Assembly: GCF_011927835.1 (NCBI RefSeq)
Contig: NZ_JAATJH010000002.1
Coordinates: forward strand, 248,001 to 312,000
Reading direction: 5' to 3'
DNA from: Neolewinella antarctica
GTDB taxonomy: Bacteria > Bacteroidota > Bacteroidia > Chitinophagales > Saprospiraceae
Length of the DNA stretch: 64,000 nucleotides
Shown here: positions 15,980-24,890 of the stretch, piece after piece
How the letters are laid out: each line of letters begins with the position of its first letter
How positions within the stretch are numbered: the first letter of the stretch is position 1
Notes under the pieces: generated by a model
Database searches by the model: none
Told to the model about the DNA's origin: nothing
Seen by the model: only the letters and a program-made list of their open reading frames with translations
Program-made: the position numbers and the translations under genes

Positions 15980-16846
15980 ATGCGCCTCGCCTTACTCCTC
16001 CCCTTCGCCTGTTGTCTGAACTTACTTTCCGCGCAGTCTACCGACCTGACCGTGTATGACCCCGACGATATCCTGGTGGCTGGCGATGCGCAAACCAAGG
16101 TCTTGCTTTTCGGGACTTTCCACATGGACTACCCCAACCTCGACGCTCACGTAACCGGTACGGAAGATCAGGTGGACGTGACCGATGCCAAGCGAGCCGC
16201 CGAAATGCGGGAGTTACTCGACTACCTGGCCCGGTTTGAACCTACTAAAATTGTCGTGGAACGCTGGCCGGAGAGCAACGAAAATGATAAGTACCGGGCC
16301 TACCGCGCGGGAGAGAAAAAATTAGGGAAGAGCGAGATCGAGCAGATTGGTTACCGCCTGGCCAAAAGATTTCAGCACGATTCGCTTATCCTGGCGGATG
16401 CGGGGACTTTGGTCAGGTCCTTCCTCAACGACCCCGAGTTGGCCTGCCTTCAGCCGAAACTGGACAGTATTTACGCCGATTGGGACTTTCGGAGTGAGGA
16501 CAAGATCAGCCAACGTTACGGTAAAATGTATGCGCACGATGATGAGCTACTTCAACACAATACGCTGCTTGATTTTATGAAGTACGAGAACTCCCCCAAA
16601 CGCATTTTACGGGGCCACGGCGCCTACCTCCACGGCGATTTTGAACTGGGGAACACCCGCGGTCAGGACGCGCTGGCCATGCACTGGTACGCTCGCAACC
16701 TTCGTATTTTTCGCAATATTCAGCGGACGTCCACCTCGCCGGAAGACCGGATCCTGGTTATTTTCGGTGCCGGCCATTTGGGTATTTTGCGGCAGCAATT
16801 CGAGAGTTCGCCCCAATTTGAGCTGATTGAATTCGGGGACTTATGA
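15980..16846 (+). CDS. Exported DUF5694-like protein
   Basis: A 288-residue protein with a signal peptide (LALLLPFACCLNLLSAQ). The mature domain opens with KVLLFGTFHMDYPNLDAH, then KIVVERWPES and ends with ILVIFGAGHLGILRQQF. This arrangement (GTFHM, a VERWP strand, and a closing GAGHLG motif) matches the DUF5694 proteins of Bacteroidota, which are related to the TraB/EreA-type metal-dependent hydrolase fold; the conserved His and Glu residues could form a metal site. The ATG at 15980 is chosen over one 63 nt upstream because it begins directly at the signal peptide. It is divergent from the histidine kinase. The substrate is unknown. Confidence 0.78.
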   Translation: MRLALLLPFACCLNLLSAQSTDLTVYDPDDILVAGDAQTKVLLFGTFHMDYPNLDAHVTGTEDQVDVTDAKRAAEMRELLDYLARFEPTKIVVERWPESNENDKYRAYRAGEKKLGKSEIEQIGYRLAKRFQHDSLILADAGTLVRSFLNDPELACLQPKLDSIYADWDFRSEDKISQRYGKMYAHDDELLQHNTLLDFMKYENSPKRILRGHGAYLHGDFELGNTRGQDALAMHWYARNLRIFRNIQRTSTSPEDRILVIFGAGHLGILRQQFESSPQFELIEFGDL

Positions 16847-16879
16847 GGGAACATTCCCATATATAATATCACGCCGGGG

Positions 16880-16895
16880 GCGCGGGCGCGGGTGC
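16880..16895 (+). repeat. Dispersed short repeat (DSR), copy 4
   Basis: GCGCGGGCGCGGGTGC, an exact consensus copy in the spacer between the convergent DUF5694-like and YfcC-like genes. Confidence 0.7.
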
Positions 16896-17110
16896 AAAGT
16901 GATGGGTTCGAGCATTGCTGGAACTAAAATTAACATCCCTACCGAATGTCAAGGAAACGTGGTAAACGTCCATCATCAAACCACCTGATCACCACAAAAA
17001 TGAAGGCGGTGAGCTTAACCCCACGGGATAACGACCTCGAATATCAGGAGTAAGCAGCATCGTACGGCTAATCGTAAATCGCGTAGCAAAAGGCAGTACG
17101 TCCCAATCAC

Positions 17111-18505
17111 TCAAACGTACCCGATCGCCACCGCCACCAATAACCCCAGCCACGCCCAAACCAAAATAACCCCGACCAGCGGCAGCACGAACCGCAACCA
17201 CCGATCGAAAGGCACCCGGCACAAACTCAGCATCGCCACCAACCCACCCAGCGAAGGGTTAAACAAATTAGTCACCCCGTCCCCCACCTGAAAGGCAAGA
17301 ATGGACACCTGCCGCGTCAGGCCCAGCGCCTCCCCGAGCGGAATCATGACGGGCAAAGTCGCCAGCGCCTGGCCACTACCGCTCGGGATGAGCAAGTTCA
17401 AGCCGCTCTGGCCGATCGACATCCCGATCGCCGAAAGGTAGGTGGGCAAGCCCTCCAGCGACAGCGCGAGCCCGTAGCTGATCGTGTCCTGAATCTGCCC
17501 CTCCTCCAGCAGTACTTTGACCGTCGCCGCCATCCCAATAATGAACGTAGCCGGGGCCATCTCCGCCACGCCCCGCATCCCGGCCGCCGAGATCCTACTC
17601 AAACTCAAGCCGCTACAGAATGCCGTCGCCACGAAAACGATCAGAAAGATCGCCGAGATGTCGTTGATGAACCATTGATAATTGAACACCCCGAACAGTA
17701 CCCAGCCCAGTCCGGCGAGGAAGATGCCGAGCAGCAGCCAGTCCCGCCCGGAAAGTGCGTATTCGGCCAGCGGTTTGGATAGCGCAAGTCCCCGCTCATC
17801 CAGGCCTTGACCAACGGATGCACTGGGGTCGCGAAGTATTTTGCGGTAGTAACGGACGTTAAATGCCGCCGTGATCGCCAACGCGCCAAAACAAAGGACC
17901 GAACGCAGCCCGGCCCCGCTGAACAGCGGTAGTTCCGCAATCTCATGGCCAATGCCGACGGTGTACGGATTGATCGGCGAAAGCCCGAACGCCACCGTCA
18001 TGCCCCCGGCGCTAACCCCGGCGGCCAGCACCAAGTCTCCGCCGAGCGCCAGCACGACGACCGCCGCGATCGGGATCATCGCAATGTTGTTTTCGTAGCC
18101 CACCATGATGCCGAGCAGGCCGTAGAAAAAAGTAAGCAGCACGAGGATCAACTCCGCGCGCTTCGTCCCGAGCCGGTGCAGTAGCCGACCGACGGCGTTT
18201 TCGATCGTCTTGGTCTCGTCGAGCACGGAGAACATCAGGGCGCTGGCCAGGCAAATGAAGATGATCGGCGTCGCCACGCGGTAGCCCTCGGGAAAGGCCC
18301 GAAAGAGTTGCAGAAAGCCGATCGGCGTGGAGTCGACCGTCTTGTAACTTCCCGGAATCACCCGCATTCGCCCGGCTACTTCGGCCCGCTCGTAGTGCCC
18401 GGCGGGGAGCAGGTAAGTCAGTACCGCCACGAACACGAGGATGGCGAAAAGCATGATTAGCGGCGGCGGAATGTTGGCGTACCAGGGAGACTTTTGGGGC
18501 TTCAT
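17111..18505 (-). CDS. YfcC/DcuC-type membrane transporter
   Basis: Polytopic inner-membrane transporter, 464 residues with about 11-13 hydrophobic segments. The start MKPQKSPWYANIPPPLIMLFAI, the LPAGHYER loop and the repeated GYENNIAMIPIAAV and QSGLNLLIPSGSGQA motifs are typical of the YfcC family (the C4-dicarboxylate anaerobic carrier superfamily, PF03606), which includes carriers for dicarboxylates and basic amino acids. The two GSG/NNxxxxIP hairpin-like repeats fit an inverted-repeat elevator fold. It is single, between the convergent DUF5694-like gene and dnaE upstream on the same strand. The substrate cannot be told from sequence. Confidence 0.88.
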   Translation of the reverse strand: MKPQKSPWYANIPPPLIMLFAILVFVAVLTYLLPAGHYERAEVAGRMRVIPGSYKTVDSTPIGFLQLFRAFPEGYRVATPIIFICLASALMFSVLDETKTIENAVGRLLHRLGTKRAELILVLLTFFYGLLGIMVGYENNIAMIPIAAVVVLALGGDLVLAAGVSAGGMTVAFGLSPINPYTVGIGHEIAELPLFSGAGLRSVLCFGALAITAAFNVRYYRKILRDPSASVGQGLDERGLALSKPLAEYALSGRDWLLLGIFLAGLGWVLFGVFNYQWFINDISAIFLIVFVATAFCSGLSLSRISAAGMRGVAEMAPATFIIGMAATVKVLLEEGQIQDTISYGLALSLEGLPTYLSAIGMSIGQSGLNLLIPSGSGQALATLPVMIPLGEALGLTRQVSILAFQVGDGVTNLFNPSLGGLVAMLSLCRVPFDRWLRFVLPLVGVILVWAWLGLLVAVAIGYV

Positions 18506-18565
18506 TATGGCAAAGCTAATCGCGAATGAGCTTCTCGGGCACTTAGCTGATTTTACAACCAGCGT

Positions 18566-21500
18566 TCACCCAAAGCGCAAATCCCCCAAATAGGCCAGCC
18601 GTTCCATCCGGTACACCTCCAGGCTCGGGTACTCGAACTCCCGGCTCACCAGCCCCCGTAACTCATAAACCCCCGCGCCCCGGAACGGAAAGGCCACCAG
18701 ACTATCCGGGAAGTGCACCGTATCGAAATACTGCCCGTTCTCGTTGAGCCAGCAACCGAAACTCATCCGGTCGCCCCGGATGGTGGGGACGAGTTTGTCA
18801 CACACGAAGTAGGCGCGCAGCGTCAGGTGGTGGCCTTCACGGGTACCGGCGAGGGGGTGGGGGGCGTTACGGCCCCCCCAGGTGTTGACGTTGGATCGGA
18901 CGTGGGGGTGGGCGCTGTCGCGGGTGCCGGGTAGTGAGGAGAAAGCAAGGTCGTCGGGACGCACCGTTTGCGAAAGTACCGGTGGTAAGTTTCCTAACTC
19001 CCCCTCAGTCGACTTGGCAGCGGGCACATCGGAACCTTTAACAAGTAAGAACGGGGAGCAAAGCGGGTAACCCAGCAGTTCCAACTCGTCAAAAGCCTGG
19101 TCGAGTTGGCGGGCACTCAGGGGGTGGCCGGGGCGGTGGTTGGGGCTGAGGTCGAGGTGGAAATACTGTTTCGGCGCGGCGCTCGCAAAGAGTTCCGGCT
19201 CCTTGACGTGGTTAGCTTTGGGGTTGAAAACGGCGTTTTTTTCCCAGAGTAACTCCGCCTTCGTTTTGCCCGTAAACTGGAAGGCACCGCAGCGGATGAG
19301 TAATTCCAGCTGGCTACTCTCTACTTCGATCCGGTTGGTAAAATCCGTCAGCGTCCGGAAGCCACCGCCGCGCATTCGTTCGATAAGGATTTTTGTAACG
19401 ATTTGCTCGGTCATCCCCTTCACTAGCCCGAAACCGAGGTGGACGTCGGTGCCGCGTAGCGTCGTCAGGTATTTAGAGTAGTTAACGCAGGGCGGGTGGA
19501 GGTTCGCGCCGTCCATTCGGCCTTCGTGGACGTAGAACTCCGTCTTGTAGAAGCCCCCAAAGTTGTTGATCACCCCGACGATAAATTCCAGCGGGTAGTA
19601 AGCCTTGAGGTACAGGGACTGAAAGCTCTCCATCGCGAAGCTGGCCGAGTGGGCTTTACAGAAGCTGTAGCCGGAAAAAGACTCTACCTGCCGCCACACT
19701 TCCAGGGCTGTTTCGTCGGAATGACCCAGCACCCGCGCCCCCGCAAAAAACTTGTGCTTCAGGTTCTCCAGCGTGTCTCCATCGTGCTTCTTCCCACTCA
19801 TGATGCGGCGGAGGATGTCCGACTCGTCCAGATCCAAACCGGCGAAGTGGTGGACGATCTTCATCACGTCCTCCTGGTAGACCATGATGCCGAACGTCTC
19901 GCCGAGGTGCTCCTCGAAAACGGGCGCGATGTACTCGAAACTGTGGGGAAAGTGGTAGCGGCGGATGTATTCCTTCATCATGCCCGACTTGGCCACGCCC
20001 GGCCGGATGATGCTCGACGCGGCTACGAGGTGGACGTAATTGTCGCACCCCAACTTCGACAGCAAGCCCCGCATCGCCGGGCTTTCGACGTAGAAACAGC
20101 CAATCGCCCGGCCACTCTTCAGCATTGCTTTCACCTTTACGTCGTTCTTGACCGCGTCCAGATCGTAGATGTCCACCGCCTTGCCCTGGTTCTTTTTGAC
20201 GAGCTCGACCGCCGAGCGCAGGTGCCCCAACCCACGCTGACTGAGCACGTCGTATTTGTGCAGGCCCATGTCTTCGGCGTGGTACATGTCGCAGTGCGCG
20301 ACCGGAAAACCTTTCGGCATCATCCGCTGCGCCGTGTGGTAATGGATCGGCTTTTCCGTGATTAAAATGCCGCCGGCGTGGATACTGAGGTGGTTGGGCA
20401 GGCCGATGATGCCGACGGCGATCTTCAGTACTTCCGCCGCCTTGGGGTCCGCCGCCGCCCGTGCGTGGGGCTCGCGCACGAGCAGGTCGACCTCCTCCTT
20501 CGGCAGGCCGTAAACTTTGGCAACCTCCCGCAGCGCGGCACGGCCCTTGAAAGTAGAATACGTAGCGAGTAGCGCCGTGTGGTCCTTGCCGTACCGCTTA
20601 AAAACGTAGTCGATCACGTCGTCCCGCTCGTCCCAGCTAAAATCGATGTCAAAATCGGGCGGGTTAATGCGGTAGGGGTTGATGAACCGCTCGAAGTAGA
20701 GGTCGAGCTCCATGGGGTCGACGTCAGAAATACCAATGGCGAAAGCCACGATGGAGTTCGCCCCGGAGCCGCGCCCGACGTGCTGGTAACCCACCGCGCG
20801 GGCGTAGCGGACGATGTCGTAGGTGATGAGGAAGTAGGCGCAAAAATCTTGCTTCTTGATCACGGCCAGTTCGCGCTCCGTGCGCAGCCGGGCCTTTTGA
20901 AACCTGGGGCCGGGTGGGTAGCGCCGGGCGACGCCGGCCAGGCTGAGTTTTTCGAGGAGGGCGTAATCACCATCCTTGCTACCCGTAAAGCTCTGGCGGT
21001 TGATCTGTAATCCTGTTTCCAGCTCCGCCGTGCAGGAGTCGATAATCCGCTGGGTGTTCTCGACGATGGCGGGGTAGGGCTTGTAGAACTGGAGAAGGGT
21101 GTCCGGCGGAAGCAGTCGGTCACCTTTGCCCGCTAAGTCTCTGGGGGTGAGTTTGGTGTGGACGGTGTTCAGGTCGATGGCCCGCAGCGTTTTGTGGCGG
21201 GCGTAGTCCTGGTCGGTCACGCCGACGACGGGGGCGAGCACGACGAGTTTGTGCTGAAATTGCCGCAGTTCGTGGCTGAACAGCCGGTTGACGTGCTGGG
21301 GGCGGATGCCGAGAAGCTCGTTGTCTTTAAAGTCTCGGATCGGTTTGCAGAGGCGGGGGTAGATGATCCAGGTGTCGGGCAGGGGCGGGGGGCAGGTGGG
21401 GAGTTCTTTGTCTTCGAGGGAGTGTTTGCTGAGGTAAGCGCAGAGGTTGCGCCAGCCCTCGGCGTTGCGGGCCAGGCCGGTGTAGAGCCACTGGCCGTCG

Positions 21501-21697
21501 CGCCAGAAGGAAATACCTAGGATGGGTTTGATGTCCGCTTTTCGGCAACGGTCCACGAATTCGACGGCGCAACTGGTGTTGTTGGCATCGGTTAGGGCGA
21601 GCGTTCGAACGCCCCAGGCAGCCGCTTTGCTGACGAGCGCCTCGGGGGTGAGGACGCCGTAGCGTAGGCTGAATGCGGTGTGGCAGGTCAGGTGCAC
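18566..21697 (-). CDS. dnaE: Short DNA polymerase III alpha subunit (second DnaE, error-prone type)
   Basis: C-family DNA polymerase, 1043 residues, clearly shorter than replicative DnaE (about 1150-1500). An N-terminal PHP domain starts HLTCHTAFSLRYG and has LTDANNTS where replicative PHP domains have LTDHG; loss of this His suggests an inactive PHP. The polymerase core has GSGANSIVAFAIG and the catalytic PDFDIDFSW, then Thumb/Fingers and an HhH region. A C-terminal OB-like domain spans about residues 955-1043. GTG at 21697 is the only plausible start. Before the OB domain, residues about 920-955 (PGTRDSAHPHVRS ... GRNAPHPLAGTREGHH) are a low-complexity insert encoded by a DSR copy and a G/C hairpin. 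Such short DnaE proteins in Bacteroidota are thought to act in translesion synthesis; no imuB or dinB is adjacent here. Confidence 0.92.
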   Translation of the reverse strand: MHLTCHTAFSLRYGVLTPEALVSKAAAWGVRTLALTDANNTSCAVEFVDRCRKADIKPILGISFWRDGQWLYTGLARNAEGWRNLCAYLSKHSLEDKELPTCPPPLPDTWIIYPRLCKPIRDFKDNELLGIRPQHVNRLFSHELRQFQHKLVVLAPVVGVTDQDYARHKTLRAIDLNTVHTKLTPRDLAGKGDRLLPPDTLLQFYKPYPAIVENTQRIIDSCTAELETGLQINRQSFTGSKDGDYALLEKLSLAGVARRYPPGPRFQKARLRTERELAVIKKQDFCAYFLITYDIVRYARAVGYQHVGRGSGANSIVAFAIGISDVDPMELDLYFERFINPYRINPPDFDIDFSWDERDDVIDYVFKRYGKDHTALLATYSTFKGRAALREVAKVYGLPKEEVDLLVREPHARAAADPKAAEVLKIAVGIIGLPNHLSIHAGGILITEKPIHYHTAQRMMPKGFPVAHCDMYHAEDMGLHKYDVLSQRGLGHLRSAVELVKKNQGKAVDIYDLDAVKNDVKVKAMLKSGRAIGCFYVESPAMRGLLSKLGCDNYVHLVAASSIIRPGVAKSGMMKEYIRRYHFPHSFEYIAPVFEEHLGETFGIMVYQEDVMKIVHHFAGLDLDESDILRRIMSGKKHDGDTLENLKHKFFAGARVLGHSDETALEVWRQVESFSGYSFCKAHSASFAMESFQSLYLKAYYPLEFIVGVINNFGGFYKTEFYVHEGRMDGANLHPPCVNYSKYLTTLRGTDVHLGFGLVKGMTEQIVTKILIERMRGGGFRTLTDFTNRIEVESSQLELLIRCGAFQFTGKTKAELLWEKNAVFNPKANHVKEPELFASAAPKQYFHLDLSPNHRPGHPLSARQLDQAFDELELLGYPLCSPFLLVKGSDVPAAKSTEGELGNLPPVLSQTVRPDDLAFSSLPGTRDSAHPHVRSNVNTWGGRNAPHPLAGTREGHHLTLRAYFVCDKLVPTIRGDRMSFGCWLNENGQYFDTVHFPDSLVAFPFRGAGVYELRGLVSREFEYPSLEVYRMERLAYLGDLRFG
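18859..18878. repeat. G/C hairpin inside dnaE linker
   Basis: GGGGGGC-GTTACG-GCCCCCC, a 7-bp perfect inverted repeat inside the coding sequence, 34 bp from an in-frame DSR copy. Together they encode the low-complexity segment between the polymerase body and the OB domain. Confidence 0.6.
18912..18927 (+). repeat. Dispersed short repeat (DSR), copy 5, inside dnaE
   Basis: GCGCTGTCGCGGGTGC, one difference from consensus. Read on the dnaE strand it encodes GTRDSA. Confidence 0.68.
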
Positions 21698-22204
21698 GCC
21701 CGGGCTAGTCTGGATGCGTGGTGGTGGGCAATGCGAAACCGTCCGGACGGCCGAAGCCTTCCGGTAACTGCGGGCCTGAGGGAAATCATGTTAATTGGAG
21801 TGAGTTAGTAAACTGGTGGAAAACCTACCGAACGGGGAGGTGGCAATAAATAATTTTAAAACAATACCTTGCAATAATAGTACAAATTCCGGTCTGTTTC
21901 AAATAAAATGTTTGTTTATGCCCAGAACGTCGGTAGCCGGGTCTTGCTTTCGGGACCGGCACTCAGTAAAATTATATATTATCGTTTTGTTAAATATTTA
22001 AGCTTATGGCCGGCTGGTCGCGGGTGAATCCACTACCTTCATTGGCGTAGCGCCCTGATTGCCAGCGGAGAATTGTTTTTCACCGGTGTTTAGCCGTTTT
22101 TGCGTAGGCAAGTTTTTGTATAATTGCAAAGTCAGCGGCCTGCATCAGTTCGCTGGCATAGTTGCACCCGCTGATTCGGAGCGGACGCTCAAATTGTTAC
22201 GACC
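21698..22204. other. Divergent intergenic region dnaE / HTH gene
   Basis: About 500 bp with no supported gene. The middle (21830-21990) is A/T-rich, as expected for promoters. Partial DSR-like sequence GGTCGCGGGTG occurs at about 22017-22027. Confidence 0.4.
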
Positions 22205-23224
22205 ATGAGTGATGCGTCACCTACTTTTCAACACTCTTTTCTGGAGCGCGTACGGAGTCGTTTCAACTCCCGCAGTGAATTAGTTCGCTCCCTGGGCGAG
22301 ACCCTGGGCTTAGGACGTGATGCCATCTACCGCCGCTTGAGGGGAGATACGGCACTGACGGCGGATGAATTGGTGACCATTTCACGTAAGTACCGCGTAC
22401 CAATCGAAGAGGGGCGCGACCTATCCAACGTGCCGGTGATGTACTACCACAACGGAGAGTACAAGATCACCGATGACGAAGATTACTTCCGGGATTTTCG
22501 CAAACACACGGTGCACTTGCTCAATCTACCGGGGGTAAGGGTAGACTACGCCACTTCGGAACTACCCATCTTCTACGAACTATCCCCCCCCGTGCTGCGG
22601 GCCTTCAAGGTTTACATCTTCGGTGTCACGACCTGGAGACTAAAAAAATGGGAAGGCATCCCCTTTAGCCCCGCCTTGCTTTCACCCGCCACCAACGAAG
22701 TGATCGAAGGCATTATCGAGGATGCTTACCGGCTTCCCGCCCGGGAGCTGTGGTCGATCGGGATTCTGGACGTTACCCTGCGCCAGATCACCTACATGGC
22801 CCAGGTCGGTCGCTTCGCCGATGATAAAGACCTACTTACTATTTTCGAGGAACTACACGGGATCGTCAACCACCTGGAGCAAATGGCTAAATCGGGCAAA
22901 CGCTTTCGCCCCGGTACGCAACCTACCGACGCTAGCCCTGACTTTTCGGTGAGCCACAACGAGCTTTCTAACACCAACAATGCCATCATCATTAACTCCG
23001 ACGCGGGCCGCATGATGTTCAATACGCTCGTCAACCCCAATTACCTGATGACTACCGACCCGCGCATACTCAACGACGTGGCGAGTTGGTTCGAGCGGCT
23101 CGTGGAGAACGGAAACGCCTTGAACAATGCGTCGGGAAAGTACACGAACCAGTATTTTGGTCGCCTGCGCCAGCAAATTGACGCTACCAAAGACCGGGTT
23201 TCCTATACTAGTATGATTTTTTGA
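22205..23224 (+). CDS. HTH DNA-binding protein of unknown family, paralogue A
   Basis: A 339-residue protein, tandem paralogue of the one at 23757. The N-terminal region (residues about 10-70; SRSELVRSLGETLGLGRDAIYRRLRGDTALTADELVTISRKYRVP) is a helix-turn-helix of the lambda-repressor-like kind. A mostly helical domain of unknown family (about 75-335) follows. Its most conserved part, by comparison with the paralogue, is SELPIFYELSPPVLRAFKVYIFGVT-W--KKW--IPFSPAL and FEELHGIVNHLEQMAKS. No enzymatic motif was recognised. A specific sensor or transcription-factor role is an inference. It is followed by two MITE-like palindromes and then by its paralogue. Confidence 0.8.
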   Translation: MSDASPTFQHSFLERVRSRFNSRSELVRSLGETLGLGRDAIYRRLRGDTALTADELVTISRKYRVPIEEGRDLSNVPVMYYHNGEYKITDDEDYFRDFRKHTVHLLNLPGVRVDYATSELPIFYELSPPVLRAFKVYIFGVTTWRLKKWEGIPFSPALLSPATNEVIEGIIEDAYRLPARELWSIGILDVTLRQITYMAQVGRFADDKDLLTIFEELHGIVNHLEQMAKSGKRFRPGTQPTDASPDFSVSHNELSNTNNAIIINSDAGRMMFNTLVNPNYLMTTDPRILNDVASWFERLVENGNALNNASGKYTNQYFGRLRQQIDATKDRVSYTSMIF

Positions 23225-23234
23225 TTAACTGATG

Positions 23235-23368
23235 TTACGCAGATTATATCGCCACGTAGCACGAAGTACTGCGAAGCAAAACACAAAAGCACAAAAATCG
23301 GTGTACGGCTACGCCGAAGCACCATTTACTTATTCTTGTGTGTTTATGGGCATAATCAGGTTGCGTAA
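23235..23368. repeat. MITE-like palindromic element, copy A
   Basis: Bounded by TTACGCA and TGCGTAA. Inner arms include GATTATnTCGCCAC and GGGCATAATC, and the core carries the hairpin CGGTG-TACGGC-TAC-GCCG-AAGCACC. About 134 bp with no coding capacity. It is closely similar to copy B, which starts 189 bp later, and to a third copy at 57083. Copy A contains an extra GCACGAAGTACTGCGAAGC segment not present in B but present in C. No transposase is encoded nearby. Confidence 0.72.
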
Positions 23369-23423
23369 GGTCGGTCTGGGTTTTTGCTGGTTAAAATATT
23401 AACAAGAAACTTAATTCCTGATG

Positions 23424-23545
23424 TTACGCAGATTATTTCGCCACATAAACACAAAAGCACAAAAATCGGTGTACGGCTACGCCGAAGCACCGTTTACTTA
23501 CTCTTGTATGTTTTTGTGTTTATGTGGCATAATCCAGTTGCGTAA
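23424..23545. repeat. MITE-like palindromic element, copy B
   Basis: Terminal TTACGCA/TGCGTAA inverted repeats with long inner arms (GCCACATAAACACAAAA pairing with TTTTGTGTTTATGTGGC). About 122 bp, with high identity to copy A outside the short insert. Confidence 0.75.
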
Positions 23546-23756
23546 GGTCAGTTAATTCGTAAAGCGTAGTGTTTTGAGAACCTAGCAATACGTTATCTAA
23601 TAATATTGATGAGCCACGCAGGTGCGAAATCACAATAAGCGGTGCCATTCGCAAACTGCACTTGTTCTTACGGTACGCTAATGTTATTGGGCAAAAACAA
23701 TTTCTTGGAGTCCTTCTTTCTAAGTAGGGTTTAATTCTTCAGCGCTGCCCAATACT

Positions 23757-24791
23757 ATGAGTTTTAATCATATCGATCAACAACGGGAATTTTTCTTACG
23801 GGTAGAAAGTTTATTTGCCTCCAAAGCAAAAATGGTTGCCGCCGTGGGGGAGGCACTCGGTATTGGTTCCAACGCGGTGTACCGCAGAGTGAAGGGAGAC
23901 ACGGTACTGCCCGCGGCTGAGATGCTGCACTTGGCGGGTCTTTACCACCTCGATCTGAATTTGTTCCAGGGTTTCGAAAGAGACGGGCAGACAATCTACG
24001 AGACGAACACCCCGGATGACCTAAGCTCGGAAGTAGATTTTTTTCGCATAATGAGCGAGCGGATGGAGTTTTTCATGCTACTCACGGACCGGCAGTGCCG
24101 AATGGTTACGCCAGAGTTGCCCCTCAGCTACGAAATGACCCAGCCGACCCTACGGGCTTTTAAAATTTATACTTACGGGGTTACTTCCTGGGACTTTAAA
24201 AAATGGGCTGACTTACCTTTTTCTCCCGAACTGATTCACCCCGATACGTGGCAACACGTGGATAATTACGTACGCATGTGCTTCGACCTGCCCAGCGTTC
24301 AGTTCTTATCGCCGGGGATGGTCGACATCACCCTCAGCCAGATTATCTATTTCGTCGAACTAGGCAAACTAAAGGATACAAAACTCGTCGATAGCTTATT
24401 TGACGAATTACACGCCCTGGTAAATCACGTGGAGCAGATGGCCAATCACCGTTTGCGCTACCTTATCGGAGATGTCGTAGACGATACAAGACCACAATTT
24501 AACATACGTAAAAACGAGATTCCTAGCAACAAAAGCCTTATCTTGCTAACCTCATTAGAAAGATCAATCGCGTTAATTCCTGATTTGCACCCCAACGTGT
24601 TGACAACGGTCAGCAAAGAAGTAATTCATAAATCAGAACAGTGGTTTAAGCTGCTAGCCGAAAAAAGCACGCTGTTGGGGCCCGGTGCGGGCAAGCAGAC
24701 ACACCGCTTTTTTCGGGACGTCCACCGACGAATCAACGCCGCGCAGGAGCAACTGCTAAAACGACGAATCAACTTAGCGCACTTCATTTAG
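23757..24791 (+). CDS. HTH DNA-binding protein of unknown family, paralogue B
   Basis: A 344-residue paralogue of the protein at 22205, with the same layout: an N-terminal helix-turn-helix (SKAKMVAAVGEALGIGSNAVYRRVKGDTVLPAAEMLHLAG region, residues about 19-62) and a long helical domain of unknown family. Shared blocks include PELPLSYEMTQPTLRAFKIY-YGVTSW--KKW--LPFSPELI, VDITLSQIIYFVELGKL-D-KLVDSLFDELHALVNHVEQMA and a C-terminal R-FRDVHRRINAAQEQL helix. The two differ mostly in loops, so they probably arose by duplication and then diverged. The upstream spacer contains two mobile-looking palindromes, so the genes likely have separate promoters. Unknown function; a ligand-responsive regulator is one possibility. 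Confidence 0.8.
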   Translation: MSFNHIDQQREFFLRVESLFASKAKMVAAVGEALGIGSNAVYRRVKGDTVLPAAEMLHLAGLYHLDLNLFQGFERDGQTIYETNTPDDLSSEVDFFRIMSERMEFFMLLTDRQCRMVTPELPLSYEMTQPTLRAFKIYTYGVTSWDFKKWADLPFSPELIHPDTWQHVDNYVRMCFDLPSVQFLSPGMVDITLSQIIYFVELGKLKDTKLVDSLFDELHALVNHVEQMANHRLRYLIGDVVDDTRPQFNIRKNEIPSNKSLILLTSLERSIALIPDLHPNVLTTVSKEVIHKSEQWFKLLAEKSTLLGPGAGKQTHRFFRDVHRRINAAQEQLLKRRINLAHFI

Positions 24792-24878
24792 CTACGGGTT
24801 GAACGTGCATTCTTAATATAAGCGAAATTTAAATATGAAGTTCTCCCATATCGCAGCCCCGGTAAATGTTGTATGACG

Positions 24879-24886
24879 TAACTTTG
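24879..24886 (+). promoter_or_regulatory. Bacteroidota-type -7 element of small-RNA candidate
   Basis: TAACTTTG, an exact match to TAnnTTTG, located 73 nt before the terminator stem. A matching -33 TTG is not clear. Confidence 0.5.
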
Positions 24887-24890
24887 TGCC

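Noticed and set aside
19496-20365. 289-codon plus-strand open frame over dnaE
   Set aside because: It is antisense to the catalytic core of dnaE and has a composition typical of a mirror frame.
21816-22001. 61-codon frame in the dnaE/HTH spacer
   Set aside because: A/T-rich, no family features, no promoter or coupling; probably chance.
22017-22027. Additional DSR copy at GGTCGCGGGTG
   Set aside because: Only the central part matches; too short to separate from chance, so it was left out of the count.
23612-23625. Additional DSR copy at ACGCAGGTGC
   Set aside because: Ten matching bases only, with no match on the left side.
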